64,000 nt of DNA from Paracoccaceae bacterium (GCA_902534325.1 CACAPQ010000004.1:17128-81127), one strand, 5' to 3'. Shown: positions 36,361-46,755, counted from the first letter of the stretch. The notes: a model not told the origin generated them from the sequence alone. Numbers and translations are program-made.

Positions 36361-39290
36361 GGGTTGCAGGAAAAGGTCTTATAAATCGTGAAAAGACTTT
36401 AAATTTTAAATTTGATGGGCGGAGTTATAAAGGGTTTGAGGGCGATACAGTTGCTTCAGCACTTTTAGCTTCAGGAGAGAAAGTATTTGGCCGTTCATTT
36501 AAATATCATCGGCCAAGGGGAGTTCTAACTGCTGGTAGCGAAGAGCCAAATGCTCTTATTACTGTTGGGCAGGGCGCCTTTCAGGATCCAAATGTTAGAG
36601 CAACAACCCAGGAAATTTTTGAAGGTTTAATTACGAGAAGCCAAAATAATTGGCCAAATTTACAATATGATATTCTATCCGTAAATGATCTATTTTCAAA
36701 TTTTTTAGGTGCGGGATTTTATTATAAAACGTTTATGTGGCCAAAAAGTTTTTGGGAAAAAATATATGAACCTTTTATTCGGCGTGCAGCGGGTTTAGGT
36801 GCGCTGAGTGGCTTGCATAATTCAGACACCTACGAGAAAGCTTACGCTTTTTGTGACTTACTGATTATAGGCGGAGGACCATCGGGGTTAATGGCTGCCA
36901 AAATTGCTGCTGAAGCTGGATTAGATGTTATTCTCGCTGAACAAGAGCCTATTTTTGGCGGGCGACTAAATAGTGAAACGGAAAAGGTTGATGGTATTCT
37001 AGGTAGTGATTGGGTTGCTAAAATCATTGAAGAATTGAAGGAACTGGACAACGTACGCTTATTTTTGCGAACCACCGTGACAGGCGTTTACGATCAGGGA
37101 ACTTTTGCTGCAGTTGAGCGCGTGGGACATCATCTTCCCGATAGAGGGAATGATCGGCCACTTGAGTGCTTTTGGAGATTTGTAGCGAAAAATAGTATTC
37201 TAGCAGCGGGGGCGATCGAAAGAGCTATAGCGTTTCCTAATAATGATCGTCCTGGAATTATGGCCGCTAGCGCAGTCCGGACGTATCTTAATCGTTTTGG
37301 AGTTTCGCCGGGCAGATCTATAGCTCTATTCTGCAATAACAATACAGCTCACAACACGGCCAAGGACTTATTGGAAAGTGGCATAAATATCGCGGCGATA
37401 ATTGATAGTCGTGAGGATAGTAAAACTGATTTAGATGTCCCCTTTTATAATGGAGCTGAAGTTTCAAATACCTTTGGCCGCCAAGGGCTTAATTCAATTA
37501 TTGTGAAAAAAAACAATACTGAGAGTAAAATAGAAGTTGACTGTTTAGCTGTCTCAGGGGGATGGAATCCAACTTTGCATTTAACTTGCCATATGAATGG
37601 TCGACCAACCTGGGATGAAAAGATCCTAAGCTTTGTTCCAGAAAATGGAGTAATTCCGAATATGGCTGTTGTAGGTGCAGCTAATGGTCTTATGGATACC
37701 CACAGTTGTTTTGCATCCGCGCAAAAAGAGGTCGGCCTTATAATAAAAGCTTCTGGAAAAACTGCAAAAACGAAAAGATTGCCAAAAACCGAAATTACAA
37801 AATATGAAATCTCACCAAAATGGTCGGTAGATGGAAAAGGTAGGGCGTGGCTTGATTATCAAAACGACGTCACAGTTAAAGATATCCAGCAATCTGTTCA
37901 AGAAAACTTTAAATCAGTTGAGCATATGAAACGTTACACAACTCAAGGTATGGCAATTGATCAAGGTAAGAACTCAAATGTTGCTTCTTTGGCGATTTTG
38001 GCAGATGCGACAGGTCGAGGTATTCCTGAAACTGGTACAACTACCTTCCGACCCCCTTTTGTACCTGTCTCAATTGCCGCCATGGGTAAAAATGCGCAGG
38101 GAATAGGATTTGCTCCCCAGCGTTATACGACTTCTCATGTTGCCTCTGTTGATCGTGGGGCTCCAATGGTAGAAGCGGGGCTTTGGTACCGTCCAAGCTA
38201 CTTCCCAGAAGTTGGTGAAACTAATTGGCGTCAGTCATGTGACCGAGAAATCGAAATGGTTCGCACTAATGTAGGCGTCTGTGATGTTTCAACGCTGGGA
38301 AAAATAGATATTCAGGGTCCCGATGCGCATAGGCTATTAGACTTTGTTTATACAAATATGTTTAGCACGCTCAAAGTTGGAAAAGTTCGATATGGTTTGA
38401 TGCTTCGCGAAGATGGACACGTGATGGATGATGGAACAACGGCACATTTGGCTGAGAACCACTATGTGATGACCACTACTACCGCTGCAGCGGGGCAGGT
38501 AATGCGTCATTTAGATTTTGTTCACCAATGTCTGCATCCCGAATGGGATTTAGGTTTTATTTCAGTTACTGAGCAATGGGCCCAATTCTCAATAGCTGGA
38601 CCAAAATCACAAGAATTGATTAATGCTGTATTGGATAAGCCGATCTCTTCAGAAACTTTTCCCTTCATGTCTTGTGCGTCTGTTGGTATTTTGGGAGAAG
38701 CAGGTCGCCTATTCAGGATCTCTTTTAGTGGAGAGCATGGCTATGAGATTGCAGTGCCGGCCAGATTTGGCGAAAGTCTTTTTCGTTTATTAGTCTCACG
38801 TGCAGAGGAAATAGGTGGTGGGCCATATGGTATGGAAGCGCTCAATATTCTTCGAATAGAAAAAGGCTTTATAACGCACGCTGAAATTCATGGAAGGATA
38901 ACCGCTTTTGATTTAGGTATGCAACGTATGATCTCCGAAAAAAAGGACTGTATTGGAAAGACTTCGGCTTCTCGCCCAGGTTTGCTTGACAGTGAAAGAG
39001 AGCAACTTATTGCACTTAAACCCGTTGGCTCGGTTAAACAAATTGTTGCAGGTGCACATCTTTTTGATCTTAATGATGAACCTGTACGGGAAAATGATAG
39101 AGGCTATGTAACGTCGGTTGGTTTCTCTCCAACTTTTGGACATTTCATAGGATTAGGCTTTTTTAAGGGTGGCCAAGCTAGATTAGGTGAGCAAATAAAA
39201 ATGGTGGATCACCTCAGAGGTATTGAGACTGAGTGTGAGATTGTAAATACTGTCTCCTTTGATCCAAAAGGAGACAGGCTTCGTGATTAA
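36357..39290 (+). CDS. soxA: Sarcosine oxidase alpha subunit
   Basis: The largest subunit, 977 residues, binds NAD and tetrahydrofolate and passes the methyl group of sarcosine into 5,10-methylene-THF. Its domains are an N-terminal ferredoxin-like fold (GRSYKGFEGDTVASALL, FKYHRPRG), a pyridine-nucleotide disulfide-reductase-type domain with LLIIGGGPSGLMAAKIAAEAG, and a C-terminal GcvT-like aminomethyltransferase domain (CDVSTLGKIDIQGPDA, MLREDGHVMDDGTTAHL). GTG start coupled to delta. The folate genes fhs and folD in the window would process its product. Confidence 0.96.
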   Translation: MRVAGKGLINREKTLNFKFDGRSYKGFEGDTVASALLASGEKVFGRSFKYHRPRGVLTAGSEEPNALITVGQGAFQDPNVRATTQEIFEGLITRSQNNWPNLQYDILSVNDLFSNFLGAGFYYKTFMWPKSFWEKIYEPFIRRAAGLGALSGLHNSDTYEKAYAFCDLLIIGGGPSGLMAAKIAAEAGLDVILAEQEPIFGGRLNSETEKVDGILGSDWVAKIIEELKELDNVRLFLRTTVTGVYDQGTFAAVERVGHHLPDRGNDRPLECFWRFVAKNSILAAGAIERAIAFPNNDRPGIMAASAVRTYLNRFGVSPGRSIALFCNNNTAHNTAKDLLESGINIAAIIDSREDSKTDLDVPFYNGAEVSNTFGRQGLNSIIVKKNNTESKIEVDCLAVSGGWNPTLHLTCHMNGRPTWDEKILSFVPENGVIPNMAVVGAANGLMDTHSCFASAQKEVGLIIKASGKTAKTKRLPKTEITKYEISPKWSVDGKGRAWLDYQNDVTVKDIQQSVQENFKSVEHMKRYTTQGMAIDQGKNSNVASLAILADATGRGIPETGTTTFRPPFVPVSIAAMGKNAQGIGFAPQRYTTSHVASVDRGAPMVEAGLWYRPSYFPEVGETNWRQSCDREIEMVRTNVGVCDVSTLGKIDIQGPDAHRLLDFVYTNMFSTLKVGKVRYGLMLREDGHVMDDGTTAHLAENHYVMTTTTAAAGQVMRHLDFVHQCLHPEWDLGFISVTEQWAQFSIAGPKSQELINAVLDKPISSETFPFMSCASVGILGEAGRLFRISFSGEHGYEIAVPARFGESLFRLLVSRAEEIGGGPYGMEALNILRIEKGFITHAEIHGRITAFDLGMQRMISEKKDCIGKTSASRPGLLDSEREQLIALKPVGSVKQIVAGAHLFDLNDEPVRENDRGYVTSVGFSPTFGHFIGLGFFKGGQARLGEQIKMVDHLRGIETECEIVNTVSFDPKGDRLRD

Positions 39291-39825
39291 GTTATTACCC
39301 AAAACAGCTGCTGCTGGGCTGACGCCTATAAAAATTTCAAATACTACAATAATAGAAATTGATACGCTAACACTTACCTCAATTTCTGCGAATAAAGGAA
39401 AGTCTGAAAAGTTATCTGAACACTTAAAAAAATCGCATGGAATGTCTCTTCCCCACAGCGGACGTGCAAGTGGTAGAGAAGGAGCAAGAGCCTTGTGGTT
39501 TGGACAGCACACACTTTTAGTAGGTCCAAAATGTGATGAGAAATTAAATAAGTTTGCGATTTTAACAGATCAAAGTGATGCTTGGGTTATTTTGCGTATG
39601 AGTGGTGATTTGATAGAAGATGTACTCATGCGGTTAAGTCCTGTTGATGTCAGATTGAAAACATTTAAAGTTGGTAGTGTTGTTCGCACTGGTCTTCTTC
39701 ATGTTAATGTTACACTGCATCGGATAGGAGCAAACACAATTGACGTATATGGTTTTCGTTCAATGGCAAAAACACTTTGTCATGAATTGACCCAAGCACT
39801 TTCCTCAGTGGCTGCTCGCGATTAA
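39283..39825 (+). CDS. soxG: Sarcosine oxidase gamma subunit
   Basis: Gamma subunit, 180 residues from GTG 39283, which overlaps the alpha gene by 8 bases and has a perfect AAGGAG ribosome-binding site 9 bases upstream. An upstream TTG at 39259 is in frame but lies before that site. The C-terminal part has WVILRMSGDLIEDVLMRLSPVD and YGFRSMAKTLCHEL, the family end. It completes the four-gene operon. Confidence 0.9.
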   Translation: MIKLLPKTAAAGLTPIKISNTTIIEIDTLTLTSISANKGKSEKLSEHLKKSHGMSLPHSGRASGREGARALWFGQHTLLVGPKCDEKLNKFAILTDQSDAWVILRMSGDLIEDVLMRLSPVDVRLKTFKVGSVVRTGLLHVNVTLHRIGANTIDVYGFRSMAKTLCHELTQALSSVAARD

Positions 39826-39893
39826 GAAATATTAAGTTAGTCAAAAGTCAATATAGACTGGACTCTAAGTAAATCTAAACCGATATTTAGATT

Positions 39894-41843
39894 ATGAGTT
39901 TGCCACCTGGTTTCCTTGAAGAGTTGCGTGCACGAGTAAGTGTAACCCAAGTTGTTGGTCGCAAAGTGTCATGGGACTTGAAAAAATCAAACCAGAGTAA
40001 GGGTGATATGTGGGCTCCTTGCCCTTTCCATAAGGAAAAAACTGCGTCATTTCATGTAGATGATCAAAAAGGATTTTATTATTGCTTTGGATGCCATGCA
40101 AAAGGGGATGCTATCTCTTTTGTCAAGGAAACTGAAAATGTAAATTTTATCGAGGCTGTTGAAATACTGGCTAAAGAGGCTGGTCTTCAAATGCCCGAGC
40201 AAGATCCACAAGCAAAAGAAAAGTCTAGCTATAGAGATGAACTTTTTAAAATTATGGACTTATCGGTGAGATTTTATCAGCGTTCACTAAGTTCGGCAAA
40301 AGGTGTGAGAGCTCGTGAGTACATCAATAGTAGAAAATTAACTTCGAAAATTATAGACGAATTTGAACTTGGATTTGCACCTAATAGTAGGACTGAACTG
40401 TTTGATTATCTCTTGGATAAAAATATTCCAGAGCAGCAGATAATTGATACTGGAATGTGTCTGCGTCCCGATGATGGCGGAGCGGTATATGATCGGTTTA
40501 GAGACCGGATAATGTATCCAATTCGAGACTCTCGAGGACGTTGCATAGCCTTTGGCGGTCGAGCAATGTCACAAAATGCTAATGCTAAATATCTTAATTC
40601 CCCGGAAACTAAATTATTCGAAAAAGGTAGAAGTCTTTATAATTTCAGTACTGCTAGATCTGCCCTAAGAACACAATCATCATTGATTGTTGCTGAAGGT
40701 TACATGGACGTTATTGCGCTTTCCCAGGCGAGTTTTAAAGCTTCGGTTGCTCCATTGGGAACAGCTATAACAAAAGATCAGCTAGCTTTGATATGGCGAA
40801 TAAGTCCTAGTCCTGTGGTCGCTCTTGATGGAGACAGAGCAGGTGTTAACGCTGCTTACAGACTTATAGATCTGGCGCTTCCGTTAATTGAGACTGGTAA
40901 AACTATTAAATTTGCGCTTATGCCGGAAGGATATGATCCCGACGATCTAATAAAAGAGCGGGGTAGGGATGCCATGCAGAATTTAGTTGATGAGGCAATT
41001 TCGTTGGCTGATCTTCTTTGGAGAAGGGAAACAGAAGGGCTCTCCTTTGATAACCCCGAAGCAAGAGCAGCTCTTGATAAAAAATTAGATCAAGCATTAT
41101 CAAATATTAGAGATAGACAGCTCAAATATCATTATCAGCAGCACTTTAAAGACTTAAAATGGACCGCATTTATAAAAAAGTCTGGGAAAAACTTTTCTGG
41201 TTCACAAAATAACGCAAATGCAGGCAAAGCCGTAAAGGGTTCGTTTATTGCAAATTCAGATAAGAAAAATTTTATTTCTCTTAAAGAGACAGTTATCCTT
41301 GCCATTCTGGTGAGATATCCAAGTTTAATTGAAACTAATAAAGAAAAATTAACAACAATGGAGTGGAACTCCAAGCATCACGTTTTGCTTTTAGGCGAAA
41401 TTTTGAATATGGGACACTTAGGTTACAAAGACCTCATGGAAAATTTACAAAATAAATTTGGTGATAAAGCTCTTGGGAAACTCTTTAAACAAAACCATGT
41501 AAATATTATACCTTGTCTTGGGACAAAACATGATCCTCAACAAGCTCAGTCAATTTTATCTGATGAGATAAGCAAATTAGAAATCCAGCGAGGCTTGGAT
41601 GCTGAACTAGAGGAAGTTGTTAATTCTTCAGATAAGGAGTTAGATGAAACAGCATTTTGGAGACTTGGCCAGGCCAGCAAAGTAAGACAGAGTACTAATA
41701 ATTCTGAAAAAGATGACCATGTGAATTTCGAAATTGCTCCTAATGGAGTAAAATTAGATAGAGAAGAGAAAAGTCAGTTTGACGCACTTTTGGAAGAAAT
41801 TTCCCAAGATACCTTTAATAAATCTAAAAATCGTGAAAATTAA
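39894..41843 (+). CDS. dnaG: DNA primase
   Basis: DnaG lays down RNA primers at the replication fork. The 649-residue protein has the CHC2 zinc finger (Cys43, His46, Cys64, Cys67 in CPFHKEKT and YCFGCHAKGD), the RNA-polymerase-type core with FRDRIMYPIRDSRGRCIAFGGR, toprim motifs (IVAEGYMDVIAL, VVALDGDRAG) and a C-terminal helicase-interaction region. It is followed by rpoD after 92 bases, as in the classic dnaG-rpoD order; the rpsU gene usual in gammaproteobacteria is not present. Confidence 0.96.
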   Translation: MSLPPGFLEELRARVSVTQVVGRKVSWDLKKSNQSKGDMWAPCPFHKEKTASFHVDDQKGFYYCFGCHAKGDAISFVKETENVNFIEAVEILAKEAGLQMPEQDPQAKEKSSYRDELFKIMDLSVRFYQRSLSSAKGVRAREYINSRKLTSKIIDEFELGFAPNSRTELFDYLLDKNIPEQQIIDTGMCLRPDDGGAVYDRFRDRIMYPIRDSRGRCIAFGGRAMSQNANAKYLNSPETKLFEKGRSLYNFSTARSALRTQSSLIVAEGYMDVIALSQASFKASVAPLGTAITKDQLALIWRISPSPVVALDGDRAGVNAAYRLIDLALPLIETGKTIKFALMPEGYDPDDLIKERGRDAMQNLVDEAISLADLLWRRETEGLSFDNPEARAALDKKLDQALSNIRDRQLKYHYQQHFKDLKWTAFIKKSGKNFSGSQNNANAGKAVKGSFIANSDKKNFISLKETVILAILVRYPSLIETNKEKLTTMEWNSKHHVLLLGEILNMGHLGYKDLMENLQNKFGDKALGKLFKQNHVNIIPCLGTKHDPQQAQSILSDEISKLEIQRGLDAELEEVVNSSDKELDETAFWRLGQASKVRQSTNNSEKDDHVNFEIAPNGVKLDREEKSQFDALLEEISQDTFNKSKNREN

Positions 41844-41871
41844 ACGTAATTATTTAGTTATATGGGTGTGC

Positions 41872-41910
41872 GAATCAAAAGTTCACGCTATTGATTCGGG
41901 AACACGAATC
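41872..41910 (+). promoter_or_regulatory. Cluster of three GANTC sites before rpoD
   Basis: Three GANTC pentamers occur within 39 bases of the dnaG-rpoD gap: GAATC at 41872-41876, GATTC at 41893-41897 and GAATC at 41906-41910. The first two form an inverted repeat (CGAATCAA with TTGATTCG), and the last two can pair as GATTCG/CGAATC, so alternative hairpins are possible. GANTC is the target of the alphaproteobacterial cell-cycle methylase CcrM, and GcrA-dependent promoters depend on it. The regulatory role here is an inference. Confidence 0.45.
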
Positions 41911-41935
41911 ACACGCTATGCCTTGGGAGCTAATT

Positions 41936-43912
41936 ATGGCTGCAAAAGATACTGAAGATCGAAAAAATGATGAGCAAGATGCTGACTTGTCTCTAGATAT
42001 GAGCCAGGCAGCGGTTAAGAAGATGATCGCTGAGGCAAGAGAGCGTGGTTACATAACTTATGATCAATTGAATAATGTTTTGCCACCAGATCAGGTTTCT
42101 TCTGAACAGATTGAGGATGTTATGTCTATGCTGTCTGAAATGGGCATCAATATCATTGAAGATGAAGAGGTTGAAGAAGAGGAAGGGCGCGTTACAGATT
42201 TAGTTGCAGTTAACCAAACAAAAGATGTTGCAATTTCCGGGGGAGATACGGAAAAATTAGACCGGACTGATGATCCGGTTCGCATGTACCTTCGGGAAAT
42301 GGGCTCTGTTGAGTTGCTGAGCAGAGAAGGTGAAATCGCAATTGCAAAGCGGATCGAGGCTGGCCGAAACACAATGATACTGGGTTTATGCGAAAGCCCA
42401 TTGACATTTCAAGCCATCACAATCTGGCGCGATGAACTTTTAAATGAGGATATTTTGCTGAGAGATGTAATCGATCTTGAAACAACATTTGGTAATCAAA
42501 TTGGTGAAGAGGTTGATGAGCAAAAGGTAATGAAAACCTCCAATGTCAATGATTCACCAATAAAACAAGCTGGAGAAGAGTTAGACGCTGATGGCAATCC
42601 TATTATTAGTGACGACGATGATGAAGATGACGATCAATCAAACATGTCGCTAGCAGCAATGGAAGCAGAATTAAAACCACGTGTTCTGGAAATTTTAGAT
42701 CGAATAGCATCAGATTATTCACAGTTATCGGAAATCCAGGATGACAGATTATCTGCAACGTTAAATGATGGAAGTGATTTTTCTGAATCCCAAGAAACAC
42801 ACTATCAATCTTTACGATCAGAAATTGTTGAATTGGTTAATGAGCTGCATCTTCACAATAACAGGATTGAAGCACTAATAGACCAATTATATGGTATAAA
42901 TAGAAGAATAATGCAGATTGATGGATCGCTTGTTAAATTAGCGGACCAAGCTCGCATCAACCGCAGAGATTTTATCGAAGAGTATCGTGGATATGAATTA
43001 GATCCTAATTGGCTTGACCGTATGGCGGAAAAAACTGGCCGCGGTTGGCAAATGTTCATTGAGAAGTCACGAGAAAAGGCTGAAGATTTAAGATCTGATA
43101 TGGCGCAAGTTGGACAGTATGTTGGTTTAGACATCTCTGAATTTAGAAGAATTGTTTCTCAAGTACAGAAGGGTGAAAAAGAGGCCCGACAGGCTAAAAA
43201 GGAAATGGTGGAAGCTAATTTACGATTAGTGATCTCAATAGCCAAAAAATATACTAATCGTGGATTGCAGTTTTTAGATTTGATCCAGGAGGGTAATATC
43301 GGGCTCATGAAAGCGGTTGATAAATTTGAATATCGCCGCGGTTATAAATTTTCGACTTACGCGACCTGGTGGATACGTCAGGCGATAACGCGTTCGATAG
43401 CAGATCAAGCCAGGACTATCAGAATTCCAGTTCATATGATTGAAACAATTAACAAATTGGTTCGTACTGGTAGACAGATGCTTCATGAAATTGGAAGAGA
43501 GCCTACTCCTGAAGAGTTAGCTGCTAAACTCCAAATGCCTCTCGAAAAAGTTCGTAAGGTTATGAAGATTGCCAAGGAGCCAATTTCTTTGGAAACCCCT
43601 ATTGGAGATGAAGAAGATTCACAGTTAGGTGATTTTATTGAAGATAAAAATGCTGTGCTTCCATTAGACAGTGCAATCCAGGAAAATCTTAAAGAAACAA
43701 CTACCCGTGTTCTCTCTTCGCTTACACCTAGAGAAGAACGAGTTTTAAGAATGCGATTTGGTATTGGGATGAATACTGATCACACTCTGGAAGAGGTAGG
43801 ACAACAGTTTAGCGTTACCCGAGAAAGAATTAGGCAAATTGAAGCTAAGGCTCTAAGGAAACTGAAACATCCTAGCAGGAGCAGGAAACTACGCAGTTTC
43901 CTCGATCAATAA
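41936..43912 (+). CDS. rpoD: Primary RNA polymerase sigma factor RpoD (sigma-70)
   Basis: The housekeeping sigma factor, 658 residues from the ATG at 41936, which has GGGAG 7 bases upstream; earlier in-frame starts lack a site. Region 1.1 ([29 protein letters not shown]), region 1.2 ([22 protein letters not shown]), an acidic non-conserved insert, region 2 ([42 protein letters not shown] with [21 protein letters not shown] sequence), region 3, and region 4 ([20 protein letters not shown]) are all present. Consistent with the alphaproteobacterial form. Confidence 0.97.
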   Translation: MAAKDTEDRKNDEQDADLSLDMSQAAVKKMIAEARERGYITYDQLNNVLPPDQVSSEQIEDVMSMLSEMGINIIEDEEVEEEEGRVTDLVAVNQTKDVAISGGDTEKLDRTDDPVRMYLREMGSVELLSREGEIAIAKRIEAGRNTMILGLCESPLTFQAITIWRDELLNEDILLRDVIDLETTFGNQIGEEVDEQKVMKTSNVNDSPIKQAGEELDADGNPIISDDDDEDDDQSNMSLAAMEAELKPRVLEILDRIASDYSQLSEIQDDRLSATLNDGSDFSESQETHYQSLRSEIVELVNELHLHNNRIEALIDQLYGINRRIMQIDGSLVKLADQARINRRDFIEEYRGYELDPNWLDRMAEKTGRGWQMFIEKSREKAEDLRSDMAQVGQYVGLDISEFRRIVSQVQKGEKEARQAKKEMVEANLRLVISIAKKYTNRGLQFLDLIQEGNIGLMKAVDKFEYRRGYKFSTYATWWIRQAITRSIADQARTIRIPVHMIETINKLVRTGRQMLHEIGREPTPEELAAKLQMPLEKVRKVMKIAKEPISLETPIGDEEDSQLGDFIEDKNAVLPLDSAIQENLKETTTRVLSSLTPREERVLRMRFGIGMNTDHTLEEVGQQFSVTRERIRQIEAKALRKLKHPSRSRKLRSFLDQ

Positions 43913-43958
43913 GAATATCCGTTGTAGCCTACAAACTGCTCTTTGGGTCTTATTGAAC

Positions 43959-44372
43959 ATGAAACTAAAAACTTTTTTTGTGTCAACAAATGGCCCTGGT
44001 CTTTATGAAGTAACAAACCAAATAGTACAGTGGGTCGAGGGCGACGGGCTTTTGACGCTTTTGGTTAAGCATACTTCAGCTAGTCTTTTAATTCAGGAAA
44101 ATGCTGATCCAGAGGTAAAATTCGACTTCATTCAATTTCTTGAGAGATTAGTGCCCCACAGCTCATCGCCAGACATGTCTTATTTAACCCATACTTATGA
44201 AGGGCCTGACGATATGCCTGCTCATATCAAATCTGGATTAATGCCCACAACATTATCTATCCCAGTAGAAAATGGTCAAATGACGCTTGGTACTTGGCAG
44301 GGGATTTACCTTGTTGAGCATCGATTAAGTCCACGCAGGAGGGAAATTGTGGCATCTCTTCTATTGGCTTGA
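43959..44372 (+). CDS. YjbQ-family protein (UPF0047; secondary thiamine-phosphate synthase type)
   Basis: A compact 137-residue protein (ATG at 43959; a TTG two codons earlier is in frame). It has the family motifs LLVKHTSASLLIQENADPEV, YEGPDDMPAHIKSGLM and LGTWQGIYLVEHR, with conserved His residues that suggest a metal or phosphate site. Members are highly conserved across bacteria and archaea; a weak thiamine-phosphate synthase activity was reported for one, but the physiological role is unclear. It follows rpoD by 46 bases. Confidence 0.85.
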   Translation: MKLKTFFVSTNGPGLYEVTNQIVQWVEGDGLLTLLVKHTSASLLIQENADPEVKFDFIQFLERLVPHSSSPDMSYLTHTYEGPDDMPAHIKSGLMPTTLSIPVENGQMTLGTWQGIYLVEHRLSPRRREIVASLLLA

Positions 44373-44434
44373 TGTACTTTATATAGGCAGGAAAAATCAT
44401 ACTACACAATTTATTGTTTATTTTTTATTCTAAC

Positions 44435-44443
44435 TGTGGATAA
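44435..44443 (-). promoter_or_regulatory. Perfect DnaA-box sequence upstream of nrdR
   Basis: The minus strand reads TTATCCACA, the consensus DnaA box, 46 bases before the nrdR start. A second perfect copy stands before clpX. A lone nonamer can occur by chance, but its place in a short promoter region upstream of a dNTP-synthesis regulator makes DnaA control plausible. Not tested here. Confidence 0.4.
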
Positions 44444-44489
44444 GTGTGCTCAAGATCCATACTGAGAGATTACAGCAAGAGGTATAGTG

Positions 44490-44960
44490 ATGCGTTGTCC
44501 GTTTTGTGGTAATATTGACACGCAGGTAAAAGACTCAAGACCTGCAGAAGATCATGTCTCGATAAGACGGCGCAGATTTTGTGTTGCTTGCGGTGGTCGT
44601 TTCACAACATATGAGCGCGTTCAACTTAGAGACTTGGTAGTCATAAAATCGAGCGGAAGGCGCGAAGATTTTGATAGAGATAAACTAGAGAGGTCTATTC
44701 GCATAGCGCTGCAAAAAAGGCCTGTTGAATATGAAAGAATGGAGCAGATGATTTCTGGCATAGTGCGTCGTCTTGAAAGTTCAGGAGAAACTGACATCAA
44801 TTCAAATAAAATTGGTGAAATCGTTATGGAAGCGTTGGCGCGAATTGACACAGTAGCTTATGTTCGATTTGCCAGTGTTTACAAAAATTTTCAGGCAGCT
44901 GATGATTTTGATAAGTTCGTATCCGAATTGAGGCCACCAGATACAGAAGACGAAGCCTAG
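44490..44960 (+). CDS. nrdR: Transcriptional repressor NrdR
   Basis: NrdR represses ribonucleotide reductase genes in response to ATP/dATP. The 156-residue protein (ATG at 44490) has an N-terminal zinc ribbon with Cys3, Cys6, Cys31 and Cys34 ([24 protein letters not shown]), and then an ATP-cone domain beginning [17 protein letters not shown]. It is followed 5 bases later by ribD, an order conserved in many proteobacteria. Confidence 0.96.
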   Translation: MRCPFCGNIDTQVKDSRPAEDHVSIRRRRFCVACGGRFTTYERVQLRDLVVIKSSGRREDFDRDKLERSIRIALQKRPVEYERMEQMISGIVRRLESSGETDINSNKIGEIVMEALARIDTVAYVRFASVYKNFQAADDFDKFVSELRPPDTEDEA

Positions 44961-44965
44961 TTTCA

Positions 44966-46072
44966 GTGTCAGACGAACGCTATATGGCATTAGCGATTTC
45001 TATTGGACGTCGTAATTTAGGTCAGACTTCGCCAAACCCAAGTGTTGGATGTGTACTTTTAAAAAATAATGTAATTGTTGGTAGAGGTTACACGGGAACA
45101 AATGGAAGGCCACATGCTGAAACACAAGCGCTAAAGCAAGCTGGTTCAGCAGCTAAAGGTGCTACTGCTTATGTAACTTTGGAACCATGCTCCCACGAGG
45201 GGGAAACTCCACCATGTGCGCATGCACTCGTTAAAGCGGGTATTAAGCGTGTTGTTATCGCGGTCATTGATCCTGACATGAGAGTAAATGGTAAAGGAAT
45301 ATCTGTTCTTGAGGCTGCTGGGATAGAGGTTAAAGTTGGTGTTTTATCTGACCAGGCATCCCTGGATCATGCTGGTTTTTTCTATTCTCAGAGTGAGTGT
45401 AGGCCTTGGATTACTTTAAAACTAGCGGCAAGCATCGATGGAAAAATTGCTACCACCAGAGGAGATAGTAAGTGGATAACAGGCTCCTCTGCCCGTCATT
45501 TTGTTCACAATATGAGGAGGAAACACGATGCGATCATGGTTGGCAGTGGGACGGTAATATCCGACGATCCTAGCTTGAATGTGAGAGATTTGGGAGCTTG
45601 TATACAGCCATATAGGATTGTGCTTAGTTCTAATTTAAAAATTCCAGTAAAAAGTAATTTGACCAAAACAATTCGTGAACAGCCAGTTTGGATATTTCAT
45701 TCAAATGAAGCATCTGAGGAGCGTAAGAGTGAGTGGTTAGAGTTAGGTGCTAACTTGTTCGAATGCCAAGTTGATAATTTTGGTCTTTCGATAAAAGATA
45801 TTATGAAAAAATTATCAGAAAAAGGAATAACTAGACTACTTTGCGAAGGAGGTGGCAAACTTGCAGCTTCGCTTATTCGCTCAGAATTGGTTGATGAAAT
45901 GGTTACATTTCATGGAGGTTTGACTATTGGTGCTGATGGATTTCCCAGTATTGGGAATTTGGGGATTTGTTCGTTGAATGAGGCAAAACGTTGGCGACTA
46001 GATCGCACACTATCTTTTGGTGCTGAAGTTTTAAATATCTGGCATCCAACCGATAAATATACAGAAAATTAG
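44966..46072 (+). CDS. ribD: Bifunctional diaminohydroxyphosphoribosylaminopyrimidine deaminase / 5-amino-6-(5-phosphoribosylamino)uracil reductase
   Basis: RibD carries out two successive steps of riboflavin synthesis. The N-terminal cytidine-deaminase-like domain has the zinc ligands His50, Cys75 and Cys84 and the catalytic Glu52 (RPHAETQAL, LEPCSHEGETPPCAHAL). The C-terminal reductase domain begins ITLKLAASIDGKIATTRGDSKWITG. Length 368 residues, GTG start at 44966. It lies between nrdR and ribE. Confidence 0.95.
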   Translation: MSDERYMALAISIGRRNLGQTSPNPSVGCVLLKNNVIVGRGYTGTNGRPHAETQALKQAGSAAKGATAYVTLEPCSHEGETPPCAHALVKAGIKRVVIAVIDPDMRVNGKGISVLEAAGIEVKVGVLSDQASLDHAGFFYSQSECRPWITLKLAASIDGKIATTRGDSKWITGSSARHFVHNMRRKHDAIMVGSGTVISDDPSLNVRDLGACIQPYRIVLSSNLKIPVKSNLTKTIREQPVWIFHSNEASEERKSEWLELGANLFECQVDNFGLSIKDIMKKLSEKGITRLLCEGGGKLAASLIRSELVDEMVTFHGGLTIGADGFPSIGNLGICSLNEAKRWRLDRTLSFGAEVLNIWHPTDKYTEN

Positions 46073-46161
46073 ACTATTTCTTAACTGACACACTTTTGCT
46101 GGAAACTTTTATAGGTTACCTTAGTTAAGGATTTTAAATAATGTTTGGAGCTTAATCTCAA

Positions 46162-46755
46162 ATGTTTACAGGAATAATTACAGATGTGGGTGAGATTATA
46201 GAACTGGAAAAGAGGGGTGACCTTCGTGCCCGAATAAAAACTAATTATGATGCAAACGGAATTGCATTTGGTGCATCTATAGCTTGTGATGGGATTTGTC
46301 TCACAGCAGTAGATTTTGGGGACAACTGGTTTGATGTTGAGATCAGTGCGGAGACTGTCTCTAAAACTGTAATAGGATCTGGTCTTTGGAAAATTAACCA
46401 CCAGGTGAATTTAGAACGTTCATTAAAAGTTGGGGATGAACTTGGGGGGCATATTGTTTCTGGTCATGTAGACGGCATTGCAAAAGTTTCTTCTATCAAA
46501 GACGAAGGCGATAGCACTAGATTTATGTTTGAAGTACCTGAAGAATTAGCCCGTTTTATTGCCCCAAAAGGTTCTGTTGCTCTAAACGGCACTTCTTTGA
46601 CTGTTAATGAGGTAAAAGATAATACATTTGGAATAAATTTGGTTCCACATACAAAAAAAGTAACTTCATGGGGTAAGACAAAGGTAGGAGATCCTATAAA
46701 TTTGGAAATTGATACCTTAGCGAGATACGTCGCGCGCTTAGCGGAATATCAATAG
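46162..46755 (+). CDS. ribE: Riboflavin synthase alpha chain
   Basis: RibE dismutates two 6,7-dimethyl-8-ribityllumazine molecules to riboflavin. The 197-residue protein shows the two internal lumazine-binding repeats: MFTGIITDVGEI with SIACDGICLTAVDF, and GHIVSGHVDGIAKV with SVALNGTSLTVNEV. It follows ribD by 89 bases. The ribBA, ribH and nusB genes that usually come next in Rhodobacterales are not here; the Sox locus follows instead. Confidence 0.95.
   Translation: MFTGIITDVGEIIELEKRGDLRARIKTNYDANGIAFGASIACDGICLTAVDFGDNWFDVEISAETVSKTVIGSGLWKINHQVNLERSLKVGDELGGHIVSGHVDGIAKVSSIKDEGDSTRFMFEVPEELARFIAPKGSVALNGTSLTVNEVKDNTFGINLVPHTKKVTSWGKTKVGDPINLEIDTLARYVARLAEYQ

Noticed and set aside
46073..46161. 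FMN riboswitch before ribE
   Set aside because: The gap of 89 bases is too short and lacks the conserved AGGGGCAGGG-type start of the element.
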